Positions 21,232-32,400 of a DNA stretch of 64,000 bases are shown piece after piece (positions within the stretch are counted from its first letter, which is position 1; every line of letters begins with the position of its first letter). The position numbers and the translations under genes were made by a program. The DNA comes from Boswellia sacra (Eukaryota; Streptophyta; Magnoliopsida; Sapindales; Burseraceae), in contig SNVD02013264.1 in NCBI GenBank assembly GCA_013180625.2, positions 1 to 64,000 on the forward strand, read 5' to 3'. The notes beneath the pieces are model-generated. The model saw only the letters and a program-made list of their open reading frames with translations, ran no database searches and was not told where the DNA came from.

Positions 21232-23736
21232 GAGCTAAACTTCCTAGGTCTTGGCATGCCAATCACATTTCATCATTCACAATCAGTCACAATATTTCAC
21301 ATTTAAGCATCAAATTGCTAGCATTTAATAGTGTTATAATCCACAAAATTTCATACATACAGTACACAAACTTAAACTTATCAAATGGATTTGATCGAAA
21401 AACCCCCATTTGGTATTATAGTGCTTCCTTCTCTCTCTTCGTTTTTTTTTTATAAATTTATTGGCTTAAGTTATGTACATTACATATTAAGTCAACTAAA
21501 ATTTCATGATTATTCTATTAGTTTAATCCTATCAAGAATAACAATAATTATTATCACACTATAATACTATTAACTCCAACATGTACAAAAAGTTTCAATC
21601 ACTTCATCCAACTTGTAACCAAAAACTTAGTACCAAGCTAAACATTATCATGAGTAGGTAAAATTATTTGAAATAGCTAAACAATCATTAGCCAAATAAT
21701 GCCATCCACCAATAGCCAACAATCTAAGTATCAAGAACTTGGGAAGGTACATATCCAACTTCATTGTTAACATTTTCTCTTAATATCCAAACGAAAGTTA
21801 AATAATTATAGATTAAATAAATATTAATAATAAAGTAAAAAAGCATAGATATCCATAGGAACTAATCCAGTAGTTTATTAAAAAAATCCCTTTGATACAT
21901 TTTATCAAACATCTTACAAGCTTCTTTTAGAGTGCTCATTCCACAGTTTATATCACTACTACTACCACAACCCATTTCATTCAAAATAATAAAAACATAA
22001 AATCCACAAGTAATGTGTAGTCATTATTGGCTATTCAAAATATTTTTTAAACAAATGATTAAACATTGTAGATATGATATATTCAAGATAACACCACCAT
22101 CAAAGATTCAAAAAAAAAAAGTAAAACTGAAATCTTCCCTCGAGTTCATCAAGATTTAGGCAAACTAATTTCACAAAAATATTACTTTAGTATATTCATT
22201 TATTAATCAACTAAGAAAAAGGTGGTTAATTTAATGATTATTTTACTATGCACTAACTGTCACTATTCTGTTTTATAGTCAATGCAACACCATCATTATT
22301 ATACTTCCATAATTAAATTTATGTTATCGATTTTAAAGAGGATTAAAACAAAAGCAAGGAAATAAAAAAGAATCTTGCTTTTAGGCTTTTAGAGGCCCAC
22401 TTCTTTTCAAAAATATCTTACTTTAATCTTGCATATATATTTTAGCAATAGAAGTGATTGTGGCTAGCACATTGGCTAGGCTCTTCTCTTGACATGTATT
22501 GAAACTTTTAATTTCAAAATTTTGAGTCTAATTGAATCCAAGAAAAATTCTATATGCCCCCGTTAGGTGCAATCAAGTTTCACACGCCTCCTTATCCTAA
22601 TCTCCCCATAACCCACGCCCAAAAGAAAACCACTGTCTCTTCCATTATCTACTATTCTTCTCCCTCTAGAAAACATTAGAAAAAATCATCTCAAATCCAA
22701 TAATAACAGTAAAACCACCAACTGAAATCTATTAATAACAATTAACATCATTCAAAATCAAAAATAAATTAAATAAAGGAACCCATAGAACAATATAAAC
22801 TGAACAACTCCAACAGCATCAAAATCTTTGTTGAAATTTGTTCAGATCCACTATAAATAAGCATAAGCAACCAAATATACTCAGTCCACTCCATGCAAAC
22901 ATAGTAAATCCATTGCTATTGATTTCTGTCTATGATAAATGAAATTCATCCAAGTTGAAAAATGATTTTTTCTCTACTTACATATCAATTATCTGCTAAA
23001 TAGCTCCAACTGCCAATCTGATTTCTTGACTCTATTCTCAGCCCATCCTATAGCTGAGAGATCTGAGACAGAGTTTTCGCACAAATGAGACAATATGACT
23101 TCTAGGAAATAAATATTTTCAAAACTAAAAAATAAAATAAAATAATTAGAAAAATTAAATAGTTGAATATCATAACTAAAAAAATCAAATATAAGCGAAA
23201 TAATAGAAGAAAAAAATGCCATTAGCTACAAAAAAGAGTAGTCATAATGAAGCAGCATAGCAGCCATTTTCGACCTCAAATATTCTAAGCCGAGGAAGCT
23301 ACAACCAAACTCAATTGCTCCATTTTTTTCTCTTGTATCAGTCTTTAAAATTTTAGCTGATAAAAGAGATAATAACTCTTAATGAAGCGAGAGAAAGGTA
23401 TCAAAAACAATTTAACAAAAAGTACTCCATTAATCATGAAATAGATTACCTCAGCAACTCTAGTGGCTTACCAACGCCATCTGTGAGGCCGTTCCCCATC
23501 TATTTAAAAGGGCATAATGTGACACTCATAAAATAACACCATTATTGGCAAAAAAATCAAAACAAAAAATAAAAAATTTAACAAACCCCAATATTAAAAC
23601 CCAAACTCAGATCAAAAATCAAAACAAAGAATGAAAGAAAAACTAAACACACAGAAACATTAAAAACCAGAGAACTTTGAGAACACCTTTCCTCTGCTTC
23701 GTTCATGACCCACCAAAAACAGAGCAAATACAATAC
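21232..23736. other. AT-rich non-coding stretch, nothing recognised
   Basis: No ORF with recognisable content on either strand. The 3-bp target site of the CACTA element should be at its right edge, before 23737. Confidence 0.5.
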
Positions 23737-24220
23737 CACTACAACAGAATGCACTATTTATGACGGACAAAAATCGTCATAAATACCCTTTTACGATGGT
23801 TATACGGCGATTTCTGTCTGCCGTAAAAGCAACTGCAGTAAAAGGTTTTACGACGGTTTTTGTCCGCCGTAAATAACTTTATAAGGCGGTTCTGATGTTT
23901 GACGTTAAAAAATACAACGAAATTGGGTTTGCATTTGTCACACCCTTTTACGGCGGTTATAAACCGCCGTAGATAAATTTTTTGCGCCGAACATTTGAAC
24001 CGCCGTAAAAATTTTTTTTTGTCGAACCCAAGAACCGCCGTATAAACTTTTTTTACGTCGAACATAATAACCACCGTAAAAACTTTTTTTACGTTGAACA
24101 TGAAACCGCCGTAAAATGTTGCTGTCATTTTATGACGAATAGGAAACCACCGTATATGTTTGCTACGATTTTTATTTGCGACGGTTGTGAAACCACCGTA
24201 AAAAGCCTTTTTATTTTCGA
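23737..24220. repeat. CACTA terminal and subterminal repeat region
   Basis: After the CACTA end the motif ACCGCCGTAAA and its complement recur many times in both orientations, forming small hairpins such as TTTATGACG..CGTCATAAA at 23757-23783. Such subterminal arrays are binding sites for the TNPA-type protein in En/Spm elements. Confidence 0.8.
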
Positions 24221-24830
24221 CAACAATTTTTTTTTATTTAATCCGCACCTGCTGTTCACAAATTCAGTTCAGCTGCCTCAAAAAATATTATTCCATAACA
24301 TTTCAATAATTATATGCATTCAATATTAATATAAAGGTAATTTGAAATATAAAAGCATCTCATATAAGTGGTTTTAAACATATTGTAATAAACAAATCAA
24401 ATGTAACTGTATCATAATTCACATAGTTTAACACATCTAATAATAAGCAAATAGTTAAACATCTCTAAGAGTTCATCAAACTCCACATAAGTGCAAACCA
24501 CAAAACTAAGAGTTCATCAACCTTCACATAAATGCAAACCAAAAAACTTGAACTTACCTGCAAGAATAAATTTGTAACTTAGATAATATTCATTTAATAA
24601 GATTATTTAATTTTGAACAAATATGATTGTTTATACGTACTCATGTTCCTCATCTGATGGGTCACGTGTGATATTATTTGTTCCATGACTATCACGGTGA
24701 AAACGAATTTGATGTCCACTTGAAGCATCTGGAACCTATTCAAAAAAAAGAATACCAAACGCATGTTAAAATATGAATCATCCAAAACTTTCAACTTTTA
24801 TGGAAATATGTGAATACCGATCTGTTTGCA
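24221..24830. other. Non-coding 3' part of the CACTA element
   Basis: AT-rich and without a recognisable exon. It lies between the subterminal repeats and the last visible exon of the Transposase_24-type gene. Confidence 0.4.
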
Positions 24831-26340
24831 TGCCGCTGTGCAAATTCTGGAAACGTCTCCTGTAGAAAGGAAAGGACTTCAGCATGCGTCATCTTCAAGT
24901 TGTTGTATTCTTCCTGCAAGTTATTGTGAGCAGCATTCAAATTGTTGTGTGCTTGCTGTAAGGCACTAAACTACTCCCTTAATTGATTATCAGATGAGCT
25001 GCTGTATCCGTGAATGTCAATGGGGGATGGACCATAACCGTATGTCCGAGCAAAGCCACGATGATCAGGTCCCATTACGTTTCCAAATACCTCTTCTCTC
25101 ACTTCTTGAGTTTGTTGCTCTTGTATAAATTGAGACAAACCCTCATTAAATTGACTCTACAAAATTATGAAAACAAATAACAAGTTAAAGAAGATAAAAC
25201 AATAAGCAAAATAAATTCGTACATACTAGATGAATATATGTTCAAAGAAATGTAGAACTTACTATTATTTCTGCACTTTCACTATCACCTATTTCTCCAT
25301 TACTTTTTGTTCTAGTTTTGATGAAGACACTAATACGATCAGTTTGTTCGCCCTTTCTTATCATCTAACCAAAAAAAAAAAACACAAATATAAAGCTGTA
25401 TCACAATGTACAAGTACTTACAAAATGAAGTTACTTATCAAAAACATCATAAAAAATAAAAACATCCCATTTCTAAGCAATATGTGGTAACATAATAGAA
25501 AGACAACTACTTCCTTCATATCTCAATTGAAGTAGCATCTTCATAACTAATAAAAAATAGCATGTAGATAAAGACGTATACAGAGTTATGCAAAACTTAC
25601 CTCTTCCCGCTTCTGGGCAAACGACGTACGACCTGTGCGATGAAGTGCAACTTGTTATGCACGGTTTATCTTATTCTTCTATGCAACTTCCTATAATGCA
25701 AAAAATTTCAAAAGTATACGTATTACAGAATTTATAACTACTTACAAATAACTATTTGGGTATATATATCATGTGTTGAGTTAGACGTATACTTTGGCTT
25801 CTCCCGTCCCCCAATAAGCTACAAGAATAGGCCACTGGTCCGGGTTAACTCTAGGAGGAGTGAAAGCTAACCGATCCTCATCTGTATCAAATTTCTTGTA
25901 ATACTCTCTCTTGACACAAGCTTTCCAATCCCTCCAAAGATTCCCAACTGCTTTTAGACAATGAACTCTACACTCGTCAGGAACATCTGTATTATCCTAC
26001 AACCACAAATCATAATAGATTAATATAGATACCAAAAAATATGTTATAGCCCAAGAATTTCATATAAATTACTCACCTTTACTTCTTTCCAAATGTCATC
26101 TAAAAGATGTTGTGGCATGTTTTGCCATCACGGACAAGTCAGTGGAGCCATGTTGCCATTCTTTGCTATGATTCCAGGTTGGGAGGTAAATTTATCTTTG
26201 TTTGCATTTATTAGTTGCCACTGAGAGTTAAACTCTACATGCAACCTTTGCCCTGTTCCCCAATCCCAAATAGTGCGAGCTGATCCACGACCTTTTACAA
26301 CCTTTGACGTACCACCATCATCTGAAAAACAAATAAACAA
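24830..26340 (-). pseudogene. CACTA accessory protein gene (Transposase_24-type)
   Basis: The minus strand, exon by exon, shows GRGSARTIWDWGTGQRLHVE (about 26225-26290), MPQHLLDDIWKEVK, RVHCLKAVGNLWRDWKA (about 25930), ALHRTGRTSFAQKREE (about 25620) and a glutamine/asparagine-rich tail with HNNLNAAHNNLQEEYNNL (about 24900-24960). This is the layout of the plant transposase PF03004 family carried by CACTA elements. GT/AG introns separate the pieces. In-frame stops (for example after APLTCP near 26128 and after KINRA) inactivate it. Confidence 0.72.
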
Positions 26341-26753
26341 ATGAGAAAATGACTTTACATATTAATTAGTAAAGAAATGTTATTTATGTAGATACCTTGC
26401 TCTCCATTATTTGTCTGAGTTTGGGAAGATGTCGATTGTCATCGAGATTCTGCTTCCCGTTGTATTATACTCTCCATTGAGATGTCTCGATGTCTCTTTG
26501 GTGGCATAGTTACCTACAAAAAAAACAAAAATAGATAACATGTTAACATCATTTTGTATATATCACAATATGAAACATATGCATATAAAAAAAATCACAA
26601 TCCGTTTAAGAAAAACAAAAAAGAACAAAATATTTACTTTATTCATAGAAAATTGTTGTTACACCCATTCGAGGGAGGATATATGACAAATGCCCAGCAA
26701 AACCAGAATAAGATACAAAATGACAGAAAAAAAGAGCATGCCTAAAAGAGTAG

Positions 26754-28690
26754 TCAATCAATATCGTCCATCCCATCATCGTTGTCTTCTGTATTGATGA
26801 TAATTGTTGTGCCTTCAACTCCTTGCCGAACCCATTGAACATCTTCCTCACGAAAATAACCCCTTTCATCAAATTCTTGTTGTGTATATAGCTCAACTTG
26901 TGGCACCATGTTTGCGGTAGATGAACTTTTGGAATTGAAATCATATGTATCTCTCATTGTCATTTTAAGCACAACATGCTAATCTTCATCCATTGGATCT
27001 TGAATATAACAAACTTGCTCAGCTTGTTCTGCTAAAATGAAAGGTTCATCATCCACATGATTATCTTTATATAATAGATGATTAAAATTAACCATCGTGA
27101 AGTCAAATTCATCACACTTCTTTCCAATCCGATTATCAACCCAATCACACTTGAACAACATAAAAGTCATGTCATTGACATAATGAATTTGAATTATATC
27201 TGTTAACACTCTAAGAAATGTAACACTGCCTGAAAGAGGATTTTTATCTCGTGCACTAGCATAGCTCATGGTATCAGCCTTCAAAATAACACCACATTGC
27301 TGAGTTATCTTGTGCTTATCAGTGTCTTTGGTTCAAAATTTGAAGTCGTTAACAATATAAGATTTATAACGATGTGCGCCCGATTTAGGCCCATTAGCTA
27401 AATTGATGATTTCCTTGGACAATGATACATTTGAGGTCTCTTGTAAGGAGTGAACCTATACGAACACATAGTTAGAATCGAAAGTCAGTATAATGGTAGC
27501 ACTTCAATAGATAACTAACACTTACATGACTTCGAAACCATTCATGGAAGGTTTTGTTATGCTCTTTATGGATTTCATGAATAGTAGAACGGGGCATTTG
27601 TCGTTGAAGTTCATTTAGATGCCTCCTGTGTCAGAAGACATCAAAAGACATTACTAACTATGCAAGTCAACTTCACTAAGTTGCTTAGAAAAAGAAATGA
27701 TGATGCTTATCTTACTCTCGAAAGGGATCAATATAAGGTGTATTAACTAGCACATATCTATGTGCTTGAACCCAAGAGACATGATCAAGTTCAAAATGCT
27801 CTCCTTCACTTGAGGTACCATCCTTATTTCGGGGTCCTCAATTAATTTTAGTTTCGACCTCATCAAGATATCTTGAGCAAAAATTTATGCACTCCTCCAG
27901 TAGATATCCCTTAGCAATAGAAGCCTCCGGGTGTGCACGATTGCGCACATATCTCTTCAAAGTTAGTAAATACCTATAGAATCCGAAAGATTTCTAAATA
28001 TATATTCGTTGATAAGAATGGAAGTTAAAAGAACATTAGGTAACATGTGACTTAAAAATACCTTTCAATAGGATACATCCATCGAAATTGTACCGGTCCC
28101 GCTAAAGATGCCTCTTGAGCAAGATGAATGGGCAAATGCTCCATTATGTCAAAGAATGAAGGTGGAAAAATTTTCTCAAGATTGCAGAGTGTAAGCACAA
28201 CTCGATGTTGAATAGAGTTTAAGTCATTTGCAACATTCACTTTGGAGCACAGTTGCTTGAAAAAGTTTGCTAACTCAATCAAAGTAACAACAACATTTTT
28301 TGGCAAAGCCCTTCGAGCAGCAAGAGGAAGCAATTGTTGTATCAAAATATGATTATCATGACTTTTCAAACTTGAAATGCTTCGCTCTTTCATGTGAACA
28401 CGCCGTCGAATATTTGATGCATAACCATCTGGTAACTTCACTTTCTCCAACACACTCAGAAAGACATCTTTATTATCTTTGTTCATTGAGAAGCATGCAT
28501 GAGGTAAATACAATTTGTAAGCACCGCGTTGTTGAGGATGCAGTGCTTTCCTAATTTTCATATCCGCCAAATCAAGTCGAGCCTTCAATGAATCTTTTGA
28601 TTTCCTCGAATCCCCTAACAATGTCCAGAGTATATTATCACATACATTCTTCTCAATGTGCATGACGTCAAGATTATGTCTAATCAAGTT
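26754..28690 (-). pseudogene. CACTA tnp2 transposase, C-terminal part
   Basis: The first recognisable block, RHNLDVMHIEKNVCDNIL, starts near 28685. It is followed by GAYKLYLPHACFSMNK, the DUF4218 block (FFKQLCSK, LCNLEKIFPPSFFDIMEHL, HLAQEA) and, after an intron, KRYVRNRAHPEASIAKGYLL. The DUF4216 block (LFKCDWVDNRIGKKCDEFDF, then VNFNHLLYK) is at 26979-27284. A TAG at 26979-26981 replaces the Trp of DEDWHVVLK; the frame then continues to 26754. The catalytic N-terminal half is absent. Confidence 0.85.
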
Positions 28691-29755
28691 AGAAGAGTCA
28701 TATGCTCTCTTACCTTCATACTCCTACATGCTAAACTAGAAAATCCTAGAATGATGACTGCACTTGAAGTTGATCCTAATAACCACTTCAAATATTATGT
28801 CATGGCCTTGGGTACATCAGTTATTGGTTTCTTGACATCGATTGGATGTGTTGTGGTTGTTAATGACACATTCTTGAATGGGAGGTATATGGACACATTA
28901 TACGGGGCCCAATGTCTGGATGGTAACAATAAGATTTTTTCGTTGGCCATCAAATTTGGTCATTTACAGAACGATAAATCATGGAGTTCGCTCATGTCGA
29001 TGCTTCATAGTGTGATTGGACATGTCGAAGACCTAGTTCTCATAGCAGATCAACATAGAAGCATCACTAGGGCTTTGTCTAACATCTTCCCTCATGCCAT
29101 TTTTGGGATTTGCATGCATCATTTGGAGTGTAATCTAAAGACAAGGTTCAAGAACAACTACCTTCCCATAGCCTTTATTAATGTAGCCAAGGCATACTGG
29201 GAAGTAGACTTCATTCGATATTTTGAGCATTTTAGAGGCATCAGTGAAGGGCTGCAGAGTATCTGATACAAGCAAGCCCATGTAAATGGGCTAGGTACTT
29301 TCCTAGTCTTAGATATGACATCATGATAACCAATATTGTTGAGTCTATGAATAACTAAATGAAAGAAACAAAAGGATTGGGCATAACCCTTATTTGTGAA
29401 TACTCCCATCGGGTTTGCTCGGTCATAAGATTTTGACTTGGATCAGATTCCATGTGAACATGCCATCTTCGCTTGTCGATACTGTGGAGTGAGGTCACTA
29501 GCTCCTTATTGTAATAAATTATACTGAAACAATCATCTAATACTTGCATTTGCGTCTACCAACTTGTACCCGACTAGTAAGTGGAAGGGCAACTTGTGAT
29601 CGAATGTCATCTGGAACAACCTAATCCATTTGAGGGTGACACAATCAGACAGAGGACATGCTATCAATGTAGGCGAAGAGGTCACAACAGACAAATATGC
29701 AAAAACTGTGTTCCTCTTTACCATGATACAATTGCAATAGAACAGTCGCATTAGG
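28683..29755 (+). pseudogene. Mutator-like (MULE) transposase remnant
   Basis: Plus-strand frames give EESYALLPSYSYML, a frameshift, then NHFKYYVMALGTSVIGF and the MULE transposase core VVVVNDTFLNGRY, DGNNKIFSLAI, VEDLVLIADQHRSITRAL and ICMHHLECNLKTRFKNNYL, followed by AKAYWEVDFIRYFEH. The usual catalytic Asp of VVDGTFL appears as Asn here. After 29266 several stops follow. A terminal zinc knuckle CYQCRRRGHNRQIC is recognisable at 29659-29700. No terminal inverted repeats were found. Confidence 0.85.
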
Positions 29756-29989
29756 CTTCATTCAATTTTTAACGATGAATTTGTTTAGTTTTGACCATGT
29801 TTGACAATATATGTTAATCTTTTTAAGTATAACCCATTGTTATATATGCATTTTGCACATATTAATGACATCAACCACATTTCATATTTTAATGGAAGAT
29901 CATCCGTACAATTGACAAAAAGGTGACAAATCAAAAAGCCATGTACAAGTGCTAAAACTAAATGTTGTTCAATATATGGTACATTACCG

Positions 29990-32110
29990 ATGTACATGAT
30001 ATCAAATACTGCAAAAACTGAAAATGACATTTTAAAACAAAAGGATTTTGATAAATTGGAGAAAGAAAATGTTATTTCGAAAAAGAAAAATAATAACTTA
30101 AGAAATATTGTTGATAGTTTTACAAAAAGCACAAAAAATTTGAACTCTATGTTAAAAAACCGAATGTGTGTTTTTGATAAAAGAGGCTTAGGTTACAAAA
30201 CTCATAAAAATCAAAAGTATTTTAAAAACTATTTTGCTCATCCATCTTCTAGGAATAATCCTAATCATTCATGTACTTATTGTGAGAGAAAAGGACGCAA
30301 AATGCATTCTTGCTATATTAAGAGAAATCCTAATTTGAAACAAATATGGGTTCCAAAAAGTACCATAACTAATCTCCAAGGACCCAAGAACATTTGGGTA
30401 CCAAAAAGTCGCTCTTTGAATGTTGATTGTAGAAACAAAGGAGTGGCAAACACAAGTGGTACTTAGAAAGTGGCTGCACAAGGCATATGACCGGAGATGC
30501 CTCCAAGTTCTCAAGGTTAATCATGAAGAAAGGAGGATATGTGACTTTTGGTGATAATACTAAAGGAAGGGTAATCGGACATGGTGATATTGGTAACCCT
30601 TCTTCACCTATTATTGAAAATGTTTTGCTTGTTAAAGGTTTGAAACATGATTTGATTAGCAATAGTCAATTGTGTGATAAGGGATATTTTGTTGTTTTTG
30701 AGCCTAATAAATGTGTGATTAAGGATGTTAGTAACAATAAGACATTATTTATTGGTAATAGATGTGGTAATATTTATACAATTGATATTGATGCTAATGA
30801 TCATGTAGAAAAGTGTTTCATTGTTAATCATGATGCTTGGTTATGGCATAGAAGATTAGGTGATGCTAGCATAGACACAATTTCAAAAATTTTCTAAAAA
30901 TGATTTAGTTGATGGTCTTCCAAAAACAAAATTTGAAAAGGATAAGATTTGTGATGCTTGTTAATTTGGAAAATAGGTGAGAATTTCTTTTAAACAAAAG
31001 AAATTTACTTCAACAAATAAACCTCTACAATTACTTCATTTGGATTTATTTGGACCATCTAGAACTCAAAGCCTTGGTGGAAAGTATTATGTTTTTGTTA
31101 TTGTGGATGATTATTCAAAATTCACCTGGATGTTATTTTTGAAAACTAAAAATGAGGCCATATAAGCTTTTTTCAAAATTTACAAAAAGAGTCCAAAATC
31201 AAAAAATGTATTCTATTGTGTCCACTAGGAGTGATCATAGTGGTGAAGTAGACAATGTTGCATTTGAAAATCTTTGTGATGAAAATGATTTTGAACATAA
31301 TTTTTCCGCACCCAGAACTCCACAACAAAATGGTGTTGTTGAGAGGAAAAATAGGAGTATCCAAGAAATGGCTAGAACCATGTTACTTGAAAATAATTTG
31401 TCAAAATATTTTTGGGTCGAAGCCGTTAATACCGCATGCTTTATAATCAATAGAGTCTATATTAGAGCTTTAATTAAAAAAACTCCTTATGAACTTTAAA
31501 AAGGAAGAAAACCTAACATTAGATTTCTTAAAGTTTTTGGATATAAATGTTTTATTTTAAACACCAAGAATAACCTTGGAAAATTTGATGCAAAAGCTGA
31601 TGTTAGAATTTTTGTCGGCTACTCCAACCACAGTAGAGCATATAGAGTTTTTTAATAAAAAAAACTCTTGCTATTGAAGAATCTATGCATGTTGAATTTG
31701 ATGAAACTAATGTGATTTCTTCAAAGAATTTAGATGATAATATTTTTGAGGTAGAAAGGCAAATTAAGGAATCAAGGCTTGATGAAAAGAGCCAAGATGA
31801 ATTATAACTTCAACAAGAAAAGCTTGAGGAAGTAAATGATTCTTTCCAAGAATTACTAAAGGAATGGAGGTACGCAAAAGCTCACCCCAAAGATCTCATT
31901 ATTAGCGAACCATCACAAGGTATGAGAACTAGATCTTTTTTTTAGAAACTTTTGTAATCATTTTAAATTTGTCTCTTAATTTGAACCAAAATCTTTTAAG
32001 AAGTCAAAAATGACAAAAGTTGGATTTTGGCTATACAAGAAGAATTGAATCAATTTGAGAGAAATCAAGTTTGGGAATTGGTCCTTAGACAAAAATATGA
32101 CTAAACCCCT
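29990..32110 (+). pseudogene. Copia gag-protease-integrase remnant
   Basis: Gag ends in a coiled-coil region and a knuckle-like CTYCERKGRKMHSC with its glycine-histidine pair lost (near 30280-30320). The protease motif reads WYLESGCTRHMTGD from 30457, with Glu (GAA 30466-30468) where the catalytic Asp should be. The GAG-pre-integrase block WLWHRRLGDAS is near 30840, integrase pieces LLHLDLFGPSRTQSLGG and VIVDDYSKFTWM follow near 31030-31130, then PQQNGVVERKNRSIQEMART near 31320-31370. The linker EWRYAKAHPKDLIISEPSQG and the start of RT (EELNQFERNQVWELV) follow. There are frameshifts near 30895 and 31150 and several stops. Confidence 0.87.
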
Positions 32111-32400
32111 TAGTCAAGATAGATTTTGCACTATTAGAAGAGAATCAAGCATATTTGATATGAATTAATTTTTTTTATATGATAATCTTTGAATGGTAGT
32201 ATATGTTAAGGGGGAGAATATATTGAGGGGGGTAGTTAATTTGATTACATCTTTTTTATGATAACAAAAGGGGGAGAAACGTTGGATTGCTTATATTCAT
32301 AACAATTGTTATTTTTTTATTCTTGATTTTATTTTCATTCTTGATTTTAGATATTATTTTAAAGCAATCAATGGTTTGTCATCATCAAAAAGGGGGAGAT

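Larger units (their letters stand above)
23737..28690 (-). mobile_element. CACTA (En/Spm-type) DNA transposon, truncated at its tnp2 side
   Basis: The left end starts CACTACAACAGAATGC, a CACTA terminal inverted repeat, followed by dense subterminal repeats. Inside, on the minus strand, are a Transposase_24-type gene (about 25000-26340) and the C-terminal part of a tnp2 transposase gene (26754-28690). The right end with the tnp2 N-terminus is missing: recognisable CACTA sequence stops near 28690, where MULE sequence on the plus strand begins. Stops in both genes show it is inactive. Confidence 0.85.

Noticed and set aside
23754..24128. ORF in the CACTA left end
   Set aside because: It is made of the subterminal ACCGCCGTAAA repeats; no coding function is likely.
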